Positions 1 to 8,922 of a stretch of DNA of 50,019 bases are shown piece after piece. The notes beneath the pieces are model-generated. The model was given only the letters and a program-made list of their open reading frames with translations. It ran no database searches and had not been told where the DNA came from. The translations under genes were made by a program, and so were the position numbers. This DNA is from a virus: positions 1-50,019 of the IMG/VR virus record IMGVR_UViG_3300035698_027016. One strand, written 5' to 3'. The first letter of the stretch is position 1, and the number at the start of each line of letters is the position of its first letter.

Positions 1-339
1 CATCATATCTGCACCTGTAAGTGCAGCTACTGTTGTGGTATACTGGTCTGTATAAAACTCACCACCAGAATGGTAGACAGTCATTTTACCAGAAGATTTT
101 GTCTCATCAAAATAATCAGAGACTCTGTTCTGCCAACCATCATTGACACCAGGCATAGAAGACGCATCTGATGCCTTCGTATCACCTGCGATACCATAGG
201 GGAATTTGTCTGAGCTACTCTCTTTTACTACCTCTCCGTCACTATTGATAGAAACGATCATACCCATTTTGATATCATCGCCTGATACATCAATAGACCT
301 TGAAGCGGCTACAACATGATATATTGGAACTAATGCCAT
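1..339 (-). CDS. Phage structural protein, partial (head decoration-like?)
   Basis: The 113 codons from the ATG at 339 run off the window edge without a stop, so only the N-terminus (MALVPIYHVVAASRS...) is seen. A good ribosome site (AAAGGAG) lies 7 bases before the ATG. The visible part is rich in Gly, Ser, Asp and beta-branched residues, has no signal peptide or membrane segment, and contains stretches such as MGMIVSINSDGEV and YGIAGDT that suggest a beta-rich virion protein. It is the next head-module gene downstream of the prohead protease, where decoration, scaffold or major capsid genes usually lie. I do not recognise a family; a head decoration protein or the start of the capsid protein are both possible. 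Confidence 0.6.
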   Translation of the reverse strand, partial: MALVPIYHVVAASRSIDVSGDDIKMGMIVSINSDGEVVKESSSDKFPYGIAGDTKASDASSMPGVNDGWQNRVSDYFDETKSSGKMTVYHSGGEFYTDQYTTTVAALTGADMM

Positions 340-505
340 TTTATTTCTCCTTTTAGAGTTATTTACTAATTCAACCTTCAACTATTGGCTTGTATTTTCT
401 CGTCTTTATTCTATCAATTTTTCTACTTAGTTTCTTTATGTTTCTTCGTCTTGATGCAAGCGTAAACTAATGTATATTTATTGCCAATTTTAAAACTATA
501 TATTA

Positions 506-579
506 GTTCTGAGTTTTCTGGGATTATCCTCTAAAAAAAACTTTTTTTTTAAAGAGATATAAAAAGGGATACTCAGAAC
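506..579. repeat. Long imperfect inverted repeat upstream of the homing endonuclease
   Basis: GTTCTGAGT at 506-514 is repeated inverted as ACTCAGAAC at 571-579. The centre is an A8/C/T9 palindrome at 533-550 flanked by CTCT and AGAG, so nearly the whole segment can fold into one hairpin. It lies in the 295-base gap (340-634) between the divergently oriented structural gene and homing endonuclease. The rest of that gap is AT-rich with no other clear signal apart from the two ribosome sites. It could be a terminator, an operator or a relic of the insertion that brought in the endonuclease. Confidence 0.45.
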
Positions 580-634
580 AAATATAGAAATAAGATATAG
601 CAATAAAAACTAAATAAATTAGGAGATTAAAGTT

Positions 635-1831
635 ATGAAAGAATTCCTTGTATTTCAGGAGGCTAGAAATTTCGCCAGAAAACTGAATCTAAAAGACACA
701 AAAGAATGGAACTCCTACTGCGTTAGTGGTTCTAGGCCTCACGATATGCCATCTTCGCCACAAACATACTATCAAACGGAATGGATCGGAATGAACGACT
801 GGCTAGGCACATTAGACCAAAGAGGCAAGCATAACAAAAGAGGATATTCCATAAATGATAATTATTTCAAAACATGGTCTCATGATATGGCATATATACT
901 TGGATTTTGGTGGGCAGATGGGAATATCTATATAAGCGGCAATAGCTATAAATTCGGAATTGCACAAAAGGAAAAATATATATTAGAAAACATACTAGAG
1001 GCTATGCAATGTCAGCCTCTTCCAATCAAAGAATACAATAAATGCCACGTATTTACTATTTGTTCAAAACCCATAGTCACAGACATAATCTCTTTAGGGG
1101 GGTGTCCAAACAAATCAAGGAACCTTTCATTTCCCCAAGTACCCACCCGATATACCAATGACTTCATAAGAGGTGTTTTTGACGGAGACGGTAGTATTTA
1201 TTTGCTTAAAAAAACTCAACAATACCAGTCTAAGATTACATCAGGTTGCCTTGCGTTTCTAGGTGAGATTCACTCCATACTAAAAGATAATATCAAGCAA
1301 CTAACAGGAAGCATGAATTCGGAAAAGTCCACACTTAGCGAGAACCTTGTATATAATCTTCATTTTGCTGCGAGTGACACTGTTAAAATAGCCAAATACC
1401 TATATGACTCCCCATCTAAACTAAGACTGCACCGAAAGCACCAACGATTCATGGCGAGCGTTGAAAACAACAGAGTTAGAACGGACTATTATTCCTATGA
1501 CGAACTAAAAAAACTTATAAAAGATAACAAAATAACAAAATTAAAAGAGCTATTTCAATACAGGGTAGAAAAAAGAGACTATAAAATCCCATCGTCAATG
1601 CATTCTCAAAAAATTTATAATGGGGAGCAGGAGCTATTTGACAATAAAAACACATACCTTTCTTACAGTGAGGCAGCGGTATACGCATCTACATTAAACC
1701 TTAAAGGAGTTAAAGAGTGGGAAGCATGGAGAAAAACCGCCATGCGACCAAGCTCCATTCACTCTAACCCTCAAAAGTACTACAAAAACTCAGGATGGAT
1801 TAACTGGGGTTCTTTCTTGCATAAAAAATAA
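635..1831 (+). CDS. Free-standing LAGLIDADG homing endonuclease with integrase-type repeats
   Basis: The 398-residue protein has two LAGLIDADG-type motifs, YILGFWWADG (about residues 87-96) and FIRGVFDGDG (about 177-186), the pattern of a single-chain, two-domain homing endonuclease. Residues 3-60 (FQEARNFARKLNLKDTKEW... ending DWLGT) closely match the phage-integrase repeat unit family, a presumed DNA-binding module, and a second, more diverged copy occupies the C-terminus (SYSEAAVYASTLNLKGVKEW onward). The start is set by AGGAG 9 bases before the ATG. It is inserted between two head genes, opposite to their direction, with its stop codon inside the shared terminator hairpin. It probably cleaves an intein-free or insertion-free allele of a neighbouring gene; it is not inside an intein itself. 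Confidence 0.88.
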   Translation: MKEFLVFQEARNFARKLNLKDTKEWNSYCVSGSRPHDMPSSPQTYYQTEWIGMNDWLGTLDQRGKHNKRGYSINDNYFKTWSHDMAYILGFWWADGNIYISGNSYKFGIAQKEKYILENILEAMQCQPLPIKEYNKCHVFTICSKPIVTDIISLGGCPNKSRNLSFPQVPTRYTNDFIRGVFDGDGSIYLLKKTQQYQSKITSGCLAFLGEIHSILKDNIKQLTGSMNSEKSTLSENLVYNLHFAASDTVKIAKYLYDSPSKLRLHRKHQRFMASVENNRVRTDYYSYDELKKLIKDNKITKLKELFQYRVEKRDYKIPSSMHSQKIYNGEQELFDNKNTYLSYSEAAVYASTLNLKGVKEWEAWRKTAMRPSSIHSNPQKYYKNSGWINWGSFLHKK

Positions 1832-1860
1832 ACCCCGTCAAATTAATGACGAGGTTTATT
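1827..1860. terminator. Bidirectional rho-independent terminator between convergent genes
   Basis: A 13-bp stem (1827-1839 with 1848-1860, one mismatch) closes an 8-base loop. Read on the minus strand it is followed by TTTATTTTTTATG-like sequence, so it mainly stops the protease/portal transcript. The stop codon of the plus-strand endonuclease (1829-1831) lies inside the stem. Confidence 0.85.
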
Positions 1861-1884
1861 AAGTTTCTTAGCTATTTCTAACTA

Positions 1885-4800
1885 TTATTTTAATCCTTCT
1901 AATGTCAAGCTGTGATCAAATTTGCTATTCCCGATAGTAAACTGATCCTCTAAACGACTTTGGAAACTAGCTTCTTTAGTCATCTCAGGCGCTTTGGATT
2001 CCATTACGATAGCTGGAATAGAATGCCCTACGTCTTCCGTAGAAGCCGTTCTAACAGCCATTCTTTTAGGATACATATTATCAGCTACAGAAGCAATCTT
2101 GTCTATCTCGAACTGGCCAAGGGCCTCTACAACGTTATCATATGCATTCTCGTCAATTCTTGCTGTGGCTATAAGTTTAGAAGCAACCTTGATCGCTTCA
2201 ATTTTTCTAGCGTTAGCAATTCTTTCCAACTGACGTTCTTTCTGCTGTTTAACCTGTTTAAGATATTCACTGTTATTCGCAGGAAGATCCTTCTGAACAG
2301 CTTTCTCTTCTCCCATATAAGCATCAGCCACTGGTACATCTGGAGCATCTGCCTTAACATCAATGTTATCAGGTCCTTCTTCTCCCATAGTTGCCTTTGC
2401 CCTAGGAACAGATGGCTTAGCTAAAGGAACATTAACGTTATCAGCGCCTTCGTTACCCATAGTAGCATCGGCTCTTGGAACACCTGCTTCTACATCCTTC
2501 TCTACAGTTTCAACTTCAGTAAGTTTTTTGGAAACTTTAATTGTGAAGTTGTCACTATCGGCAATAACAGTACCCTTAATCTCGTTATTAATTGCTGGCA
2601 TACCCGCTTGCTGTTTGGCTTCTTCGCCCATATAAGAACTATCAACAGCTACATCAGGAAGGGTGATTGTTACGTCAACGTTATCAGCGCCTTCTTGCCC
2701 CATAGTTGCAGAACCTCTAGGGACAGATGGTTTTGCTAAAGGAACATCAATATTAGCAGCACTTTCGTTGCCAATAGTGGCCTGTGCTCTTGGAACACCT
2801 GCCTTAACATCCTTTTCAATGGTTTCAATCTGAGTAGGTTTCCCAGCAACTTTAACTACTGTCTCCCCTGCTCTTCTTAACTTATGAGTTTGCATAGATA
2901 ATGCCATGTCTCTCTCCTCTTCATTATTAATTATATCTGATACTTCAATCTCAGTAGCAGAACCCATATCAGGTTCTTCAACTACATCAATAATCTCCTC
3001 TTGTGAAACTTCGTCAAGGGCCTGTTCATCTTCAACAGCTACCATTACAGCTTCCTGCAATTCTTCAGCAACCTCTTTAGGAAGAACAAGAGTTACCTCT
3101 TCTTCAATGCCCTCTTCACATGGGCACTCCTCTTCTAGCGGTCCTTCTTGAATTACATCAGCAATATCAATGTCTTCAAAGTCTTCCTCTTCAGGTTCAA
3201 CCATATCCAACTCTAGAAGTGCTGTATGAATAGCCCTCAAATCAGAAGCCTTCAATACTTTTTCCTTACCCGTTTCAATATCCTTCATGAAAGCTTCCAA
3301 GAAGATATTATCAGAATCAACTGTTGCATATTTTTCTTTCATGCAACCGCAAATTTCAGATGCTTCTTTCGTAGCTGCAACCAGAGTCTTACCCTTAGTT
3401 GCTTGTAACTCTTTGATATGATCTGAAACGCACTCATCCATTGGATCTTCTTTCATAGAGACTTCTGCAATTCTCTCCATGTGACGAACCTTTGTTAGAG
3501 CAAGTCTTTCCAATTGGTCTGCAACGCACTCTGTTAGAAGCTTACCTTTGCAAGGGCCATATGTAGCGACTGTGTTTCCGCCGTATTTCTTTGCGATCAT
3601 TTCAATACAGTTAGCTCTTGGGAATTCACTTCCTGCTGCACTTTTAATCATTCTACCCACTCTGATAGAAGCAAGAAGTGCCTCTCTAGCTTCATCGCAA
3701 CCTTCGCAGTCAACGTCCTTAGGCACTAGATTCCATGAAACTCTTAAATAAGCGTCCTCTGGATTCTTTGAACTAACAATAAGTTCCTTGGTAGTTTTTG
3801 TTCCACAAGCATTACACTCAAAAACATTAACTCCTGCTGCTACAGTGCTAGCCTTGCATTCAGTCATACCACAAGCTGGGCAAACGTGACCATGTTTCTT
3901 CCTATTAGAAGCAATTCTGATTAAAGCATCTTTTCCAAGCTTTGTTTGAGCTGCAACTGGAAGAGCAGGAACCTCAGCGGCCTCTGGAACTTCAGCACCA
4001 TCTTCACCAACACTCTTTGTGGGTTTAACAATAGTGAACTCAATATCTTTCTTGATTAACGCTTCATATTCTGCGCCACATGCATTACATGAACCAGAAA
4101 TTCCACCTTCTTTACCTTTTTCTACGTCTGTATCAGAGCTACCGCACTCTGGGCAGATAGCGTATGGCATTTGCTGTTCGCCTGCTGTAGGAATTTCATC
4201 AACTCCAGTCATAGGATCATCAGTTAGTGTCTGAACAGGAGCTTCGCCACCCATAGGAGCCTCTGCGCCCATAGAAGGGTCATTAGGAACTCCAGGCTGA
4301 GCAGAACCGCCACCCATGAAATCCTGAGCTGTTTTCTTCATTCTACCAGACTTAGAAGCATATGCTGTTTCTTGAGGAACCCCTTCTCCTAAAGCTTGGC
4401 CAGACATATCGCCTTCAGGAACTAATCCTTCGGGTTCAGGTCCAACCTCTTCTCCAATAGGAATAGAGATTGATTCTCCGCCATCAGTCTGAACAGCAAT
4501 AGCAACTGTCTCACCATCAATTGTTACATTAATGATAGAAGCAAGTCTAAGGTTATTAGAAGCCAAAGCCCCTCTTGTAAAATTAGCAATAGCTGTTTTG
4601 AACTCAGAATTACGAGGCATATCTTTATCTATCCCCATTTCATCAAATGAAGTTTCGATTTTAGTATCTGCACCCTCTGAAGCCCATTCGCTACGCTCAA
4701 CTTCTCTCTGCACCTTTTCAACTTCCTCTACAGAAGCTGTGATTTCCTTTCTGGCTTCTTCTCTAGATGCCTTCTTGGATTTCAATGCGTCCTTAAGTTC

Positions 4801-7800
4801 ATCCTTAACGCTAGCAACTACCTTCTTAGACTCAATAGAAGCAAGTTTCTCTTCTACTCTTTCTGTAACAACTTCAACTCCTTCGTTATCTTCTGTTGCT
4901 ACGTCAATCGCTGAAATAATAACTTCTGGATTAATAGTAACATCAGAAGCAACCTTTCTAAGATTACCAAGAATAGAATTTGTTATTTCCTTAGAACCAA
5001 TAGAAGCTACTTTGATCTTACCGCTCCAGAAAGCTAATCTTTCTGTGAAGTCAACTTTTTCTTCATTAACTTTCTCTAAGATTGCATTCCCAAGATTATA
5101 ACGATCTTTAGTAGAAGCAACTAGTGTTCTTGCAATACCTACAGCTTCTTCAGCGGTACACCCTGTTTCAATAACAGTATCAGCAAGACTAGCAATAACT
5201 GCCTGCATATGATCACTTGCACTCTTAAACATAGAAGAATCTCTATTAGCAGCTCTTGCCCATGGAGTATCAACAGCGTCTAACTGCTTTTCAGTAATAA
5301 CGTCCTTCTCAGTATGAATCCTATTCTCTCTAAGCTGACCTTGAGTAACCTGATCTGCTTCAGTATTATCTCTTACTGCTTCAAGCTGAACTTCACCAGT
5401 TACTTCTGGAGCGGCATCCCTTCTCGCATGAATACCATTATCAGATGACAACTGCTTCTCAGTAATAACATCCTGTTCACCAGTTCTAGAATGAAGACCT
5501 GTATCATTCTTAAGCTGCTCTTCGGTTGTACTGTCCTGCTCAACACCTGTCTGTGAGTGGTACAAGTCTCTAGCCTGTTCCAACTGTACTTCCTGTGTTA
5601 CTTCTGGGGCCTTGTTAACAGAAGATGCGCCTGCCTTTCTATTAATATCTGTCATCTGACTTCCTCCTTCTTTTATGTTTTTAAAACTATCAGAAAAAGC
5701 CTCTACAAAATATGCAGATGCTTTGTCTGGTGAATCTTTTATAATATCCTTCTCAACTTTAGATAAATCCTCATAAGTCCATACCTTACTATGTTGTGTA
5801 TCCCCCTTATCTTCCGCCACAATAATAAAACTGTCGCCTGTTTCCTTCACTGACAATCTCACCTTATTATTTTGGATGGATGACACCTTCCTTATATACG
5901 GTAAAAAGTCTTGTTTTTCCTGCCACAAACTTGATAAAACTTTCATTGCATCGTTTTTCTGGGCTTTTTTGGCAGAAAGCGTTCTTCTCTTAGGCATATT
6001 TTCCTCCTTATCTTCAAGAATTTTACCTATAAATTTATTTAATTCGGGTATTATACTTGCTATTTTTTTTAAATTATCGTTATCAAATGAAAGAATAGGC
6101 ATACTTGGCACCGTAGGCCTTTGCGGATTTGAAGACTTCATTCCAGAAGCTGTTCCTACTGGTGCCGCCTGAGTTGAAGATACTGGCATTGGAGCGGCAC
6201 CTGCGACTCCTGCTTGTGGTGATGGTGGTGGAGCTTGAGGAACTGCACCCTCTGGAGCTACTTCTGGAGCTACTTCTGGAGCTACTTCGCCCTCTGGTGC
6301 TTCTGCGTTACCTGGAATCTGCCCAAACCCTGCTCCAGTTAGCTCATCAACAAATGTCTGTAACTCTGATAAAATCTTAACCAAGTCGCTAGCAAAATCA
6401 ACCTCAATATTCTGCCTGTTTTGAATCAACTCAACAGCAATGTTCTCCAAGGTAGTTAATGCTGTATTTAAACTATCCAAATCCTCTTGGCTTGCTTCTT
6501 TCTGAATAGCAGCAGTCTTAATCATATAAAGGTTATTCTGTATATTTGCTACTTTCTTCATATAATCGTCATTAGAAAGAATAGTATCTATACGACAACT
6601 AGGACAAGCAGGATCAACTACGGCACTAAGCTCAATAAATTTGATTCCATGGTTATACTCAAATACTAGCTCGTTCTGGAAACTTTTCATTTCTCCAGTT
6701 ACAACATCTTTAGCATTACCAGAGAAATTCCTACCTTTTCTATTCCTAATGTGGCTGCAATTATGAACCGAGGTGTTATTTGCAACATAAGAATTTGATT
6801 CTGTTTCAAAATTATAAACTGGTCCCGAATATTCGACTTCGTCAATTGAATAAGATGTATGCTTAGAAAAGCCATCAATAGAGAATGCCTTTTTAATCCT
6901 TGAGACACCACTTACTTTTTTTGCAATACTTCTTGATTTTTGAGATTTTATGCTAGAATTGCTCAATGGTAAAGTTTGCAACGGAGCAATTGATACCCTG
7001 AATATCTCGGTAAGCCCCTCCCTGTCGTTTGGACCCTTGTTCTGCATATATGAGTAAATAGAAGGAGGAACACCCATTGTATTAAGCAAATACATTAACT
7101 GATGTGCCAAATTGCTACTCGCAGTTGTTAATATAAGTCTTCCATATTTATCACTATGACCATCACCATCTATATATCCAGCTAGTATCTCTTGAATATA
7201 CTGCTTAGACAGAGAGATTACTTTCGTTGATAGCGTCTTATTTTTAGCTAACCCATTGCAGGTTTCTTTTACAAGGTCAACAATAAACTGACTATAAATT
7301 CTAACACTAACCGCACGACGCTTTGGTTTTCTACTGATTACTTCTGGAGACTTGCCAATAAGATTTTCGCATATCGACTTGATTTCATTTATATAATCTG
7401 TTTCTTCCTCATGAAATGATAATTCCACACCGATATCCTTACTGTCGCTTTTCTTGCGAGAGTTATGAAGGAGGCACCCCTCAGCCACATAGTATCCTAT
7501 TAATTTAGATACCATCAGCCTGTTCTCCTCATTGTCTTCTATTCCATTATCTTCAAAAATATCAAATAACGAGTCATTGCATTTCAACTTAGGTATTGGC
7601 ATTAAAAGAGTTTCTTTATCATTCAGAAACTCACAAGGCATATATGTCAGTTTATCCCTACGCTCAACAAGAAATGGATGATTTGAAGTGCAGACTAACT
7701 CGCCATTAATCGCCTTAGATCTAATAGACTGGAGTACTCCTGAGACATTATGTTTAAACAACTCAACAACTTTAGTAGGTTTACCATAGGCATCCAGTAC

Positions 7801-8922
7801 TTCATCACCAACATTAATGTCTTCAATAACCTTCACTGTCAAATCTGCCATAGTAATTGTCGTTGATGGCACAAAACAGTAGTCATCTGTCTTTTCTGCT
7901 TTATTAGAACATATGTTACAAACACTGAAATCAACGCTACAGTTATGAACAGCTAGACCGTCTGCAATATAACTTTCATCTCCCACTACTGTTAAATCAT
8001 ATGTCAGCTCGTCACTTTTGCTTATATTAATAGCCTTGATTGGGTTTGCAATATAAAATTGACCATCTTTTACAAATGAAAATGTTTCGCCAGAACTAAT
8101 ATCTCCTCCACGACTACCTAGATCGGAGGCTTTAGCTTTCCCCATTGGTCTCACTAAGTAATCTCCTATTTCTAGGTTTTCACTTTCAATAAATTCCAAA
8201 CCAAATATAGGATATTCTTTTAAACTTCCTGCTTCAACTTCAAGTGTCTCAACCTGAACTTTATCAATAATCAATATCGGATGATCATGCGAAAATGTTG
8301 GACACTTATCATACGAAACCAAATCAAAAGTATATAAGTCAGTATTTAAAACTTTATCATATTTACAGATAACTTCTTTTATATTCCCATATGGAGTCAA
8401 AACGTGTTCCCCAACTTTCACCTCAGAGATAGGTTTTTCCGAATTGTCGCCCATGGTTATTTTGGAAAAACCCAGCATCGATCCCATAGAAACGCCTGTT
8501 ATGTACTCTTCTTCAATACTTCTACAGATATGAGGGAAAGCTTCTCTATCTACAAATGAAATTGTATATACAGAATTTTCTTTCTCATCCCACTCAGCAT
8601 GAATAACTTTACCTCTGGCATTCTCAACATTCTGATTGTCATGATTTGTAAAGAAAGGAACACCCTCAAAAGACTTATAGCTCTCTAATAATTCCTTCTG
8701 AGAGAAATAATCCCCATTAGAATTAGGTTCATCAGCCTTTATAGCTTTAGATCTAAAAAATAAAGCGGTTGGATGCTTATCAATCTCAGCTTGAATAATT
8801 TTGGACTTGTCAGAACCAGGTCTAACAACAATCCCACCAGAAGCCAATCTAATCAAACCACGAGTCTCTTGCTCTTTTGTCTCAAGTGGAACACACTCAG
8901 TTAAAGCAACTTTATATAACAT
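1885..8922 (-). CDS. Giant prohead protease-scaffold fusion with two inteins
   Basis: 2345 residues before splicing, about 1792 after. Residues 1-147 plus 328-348 plus 722 onward form a prohead (capsid maturation) protease-like N-terminus: SxAIKADEPNSNGDYFS, VPFFTNHDNQ and ITGVSMG, then a Cys-rich segment (CSVDFSVCNICSNKA, DDY-CSHIRNRKG) and FIELSAVVDPACPSCR. Two inteins, at 148-327 and 349-721, interrupt the Cys-rich part. The remaining ~1500 residues are acidic, low-complexity and helical like a scaffold: PEVAPEVAPE runs, five TEKQL-type repeats, two zinc ribbons (CPECG...CNACG near residue 1586; CPACG...CNACG near 1680) and two copies of a ~85-residue GVPRAxATxGxE repeat near the C-terminus. 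TAATG overlap links it to the upstream gene. The protease would act in the prohead on itself and on other head proteins; which catalytic residues it uses I cannot prove. The fusion with such a long scaffold-like tail is unusual. Confidence 0.85.
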   Translation of the reverse strand: MLYKVALTECVPLETKEQETRGLIRLASGGIVVRPGSDKSKIIQAEIDKHPTALFFRSKAIKADEPNSNGDYFSQKELLESYKSFEGVPFFTNHDNQNVENARGKVIHAEWDEKENSVYTISFVDREAFPHICRSIEEEYITGVSMGSMLGFSKITMGDNSEKPISEVKVGEHVLTPYGNIKEVICKYDKVLNTDLYTFDLVSYDKCPTFSHDHPILIIDKVQVETLEVEAGSLKEYPIFGLEFIESENLEIGDYLVRPMGKAKASDLGSRGGDISSGETFSFVKDGQFYIANPIKAINISKSDELTYDLTVVGDESYIADGLAVHNCSVDFSVCNICSNKAEKTDDYCFVPSTTITMADLTVKVIEDINVGDEVLDAYGKPTKVVELFKHNVSGVLQSIRSKAINGELVCTSNHPFLVERRDKLTYMPCEFLNDKETLLMPIPKLKCNDSLFDIFEDNGIEDNEENRLMVSKLIGYYVAEGCLLHNSRKKSDSKDIGVELSFHEEETDYINEIKSICENLIGKSPEVISRKPKRRAVSVRIYSQFIVDLVKETCNGLAKNKTLSTKVISLSKQYIQEILAGYIDGDGHSDKYGRLILTTASSNLAHQLMYLLNTMGVPPSIYSYMQNKGPNDREGLTEIFRVSIAPLQTLPLSNSSIKSQKSRSIAKKVSGVSRIKKAFSIDGFSKHTSYSIDEVEYSGPVYNFETESNSYVANNTSVHNCSHIRNRKGRNFSGNAKDVVTGEMKSFQNELVFEYNHGIKFIELSAVVDPACPSCRIDTILSNDDYMKKVANIQNNLYMIKTAAIQKEASQEDLDSLNTALTTLENIAVELIQNRQNIEVDFASDLVKILSELQTFVDELTGAGFGQIPGNAEAPEGEVAPEVAPEVAPEGAVPQAPPPSPQAGVAGAAPMPVSSTQAAPVGTASGMKSSNPQRPTVPSMPILSFDNDNLKKIASIIPELNKFIGKILEDKEENMPKRRTLSAKKAQKNDAMKVLSSLWQEKQDFLPYIRKVSSIQNNKVRLSVKETGDSFIIVAEDKGDTQHSKVWTYEDLSKVEKDIIKDSPDKASAYFVEAFSDSFKNIKEGGSQMTDINRKAGASSVNKAPEVTQEVQLEQARDLYHSQTGVEQDSTTEEQLKNDTGLHSRTGEQDVITEKQLSSDNGIHARRDAAPEVTGEVQLEAVRDNTEADQVTQGQLRENRIHTEKDVITEKQLDAVDTPWARAANRDSSMFKSASDHMQAVIASLADTVIETGCTAEEAVGIARTLVASTKDRYNLGNAILEKVNEEKVDFTERLAFWSGKIKVASIGSKEITNSILGNLRKVASDVTINPEVIISAIDVATEDNEGVEVVTERVEEKLASIESKKVVASVKDELKDALKSKKASREEARKEITASVEEVEKVQREVERSEWASEGADTKIETSFDEMGIDKDMPRNSEFKTAIANFTRGALASNNLRLASIINVTIDGETVAIAVQTDGGESISIPIGEEVGPEPEGLVPEGDMSGQALGEGVPQETAYASKSGRMKKTAQDFMGGGSAQPGVPNDPSMGAEAPMGGEAPVQTLTDDPMTGVDEIPTAGEQQMPYAICPECGSSDTDVEKGKEGGISGSCNACGAEYEALIKKDIEFTIVKPTKSVGEDGAEVPEAAEVPALPVAAQTKLGKDALIRIASNRKKHGHVCPACGMTECKASTVAAGVNVFECNACGTKTTKELIVSSKNPEDAYLRVSWNLVPKDVDCEGCDEAREALLASIRVGRMIKSAAGSEFPRANCIEMIAKKYGGNTVATYGPCKGKLLTECVADQLERLALTKVRHMERIAEVSMKEDPMDECVSDHIKELQATKGKTLVAATKEASEICGCMKEKYATVDSDNIFLEAFMKDIETGKEKVLKASDLRAIHTALLELDMVEPEEEDFEDIDIADVIQEGPLEEECPCEEGIEEEVTLVLPKEVAEELQEAVMVAVEDEQALDEVSQEEIIDVVEEPDMGSATEIEVSDIINNEEERDMALSMQTHKLRRAGETVVKVAGKPTQIETIEKDVKAGVPRAQATIGNESAANIDVPLAKPSVPRGSATMGQEGADNVDVTITLPDVAVDSSYMGEEAKQQAGMPAINNEIKGTVIADSDNFTIKVSKKLTEVETVEKDVEAGVPRADATMGNEGADNVNVPLAKPSVPRAKATMGEEGPDNIDVKADAPDVPVADAYMGEEKAVQKDLPANNSEYLKQVKQQKERQLERIANARKIEAIKVASKLIATARIDENAYDNVVEALGQFEIDKIASVADNMYPKRMAVRTASTEDVGHSIPAIVMESKAPEMTKEASFQSRLEDQFTIGNSKFDHSLTLEGLK
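2270..2845 (-). repeat. Duplicated ~85-residue segment in the protease-scaffold tail
   Basis: Two in-frame copies (about 2590-2845 and 2270-2530) encode the pattern ETxEKDVxAGVPRAxAT, DNxxVPLAKPSVPR and AYMGEE. The copies differ at many positions, so this is an old internal duplication kept by selection on the protein. Confidence 0.75.
5270..5600 (-). repeat. Five-fold TEKQL/GIHxR peptide repeat
   Basis: The encoded stretch repeats the pattern [I/V]TEKQL...[R/H], for example VITEKQLSSDNGIHARRD, VTGEVQLEAVRD and VITEKQLDAV, with units of about 20-24 residues. The same type of repeat occurs in the separate protein at 32007-32423 (TINESQLEGNR, MITERGLDTKK). Confidence 0.6.
6760..7878 (-). mobile_element. 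Intein 2 of prohead protease (LAGLIDADG endonuclease)
   Basis: The intein covers residues 349-721 (373 aa). It starts with the nucleophile Cys in CFVPSTTITMAD, has the block B motif CTSNHPFLV, two LAGLIDADG motifs (LIGYYVAEG and LAGYIDGDG) and ends in SVHN followed by the +1 Cys of CSHIRN. Removing it restores DDY-CSHIRNRKG, as expected for the host protein. The endonuclease makes it potentially mobile by homing. Confidence 0.93.
7942..8481 (-). other. Intein 1 of prohead protease (mini-intein)
   Basis: Residues 148-327 (180 aa) form a splicing domain without an endonuclease. I place the N-terminus at Ser148 (SMLGFSKITMGD), which aligns with the C/S1...T6-x-I8 pattern of block A; block B is FSHDHPILI; the C-terminus is GLAVHN followed by +1 Cys. 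Splicing would join GVSMG to CSVDFSVC. Only 21 extein residues separate it from intein 2. The exact N-terminal residue is an inference because Ser replaces the usual Cys. Confidence 0.85.

Noticed and set aside
1960-6669. Long plus-strand open frames opposite the protease-scaffold gene
   Set aside because: They mirror a low-complexity coding strand, have no ribosome sites, and encode Ser/Leu-rich sequence without domains; they are shadows of the minus-strand gene.
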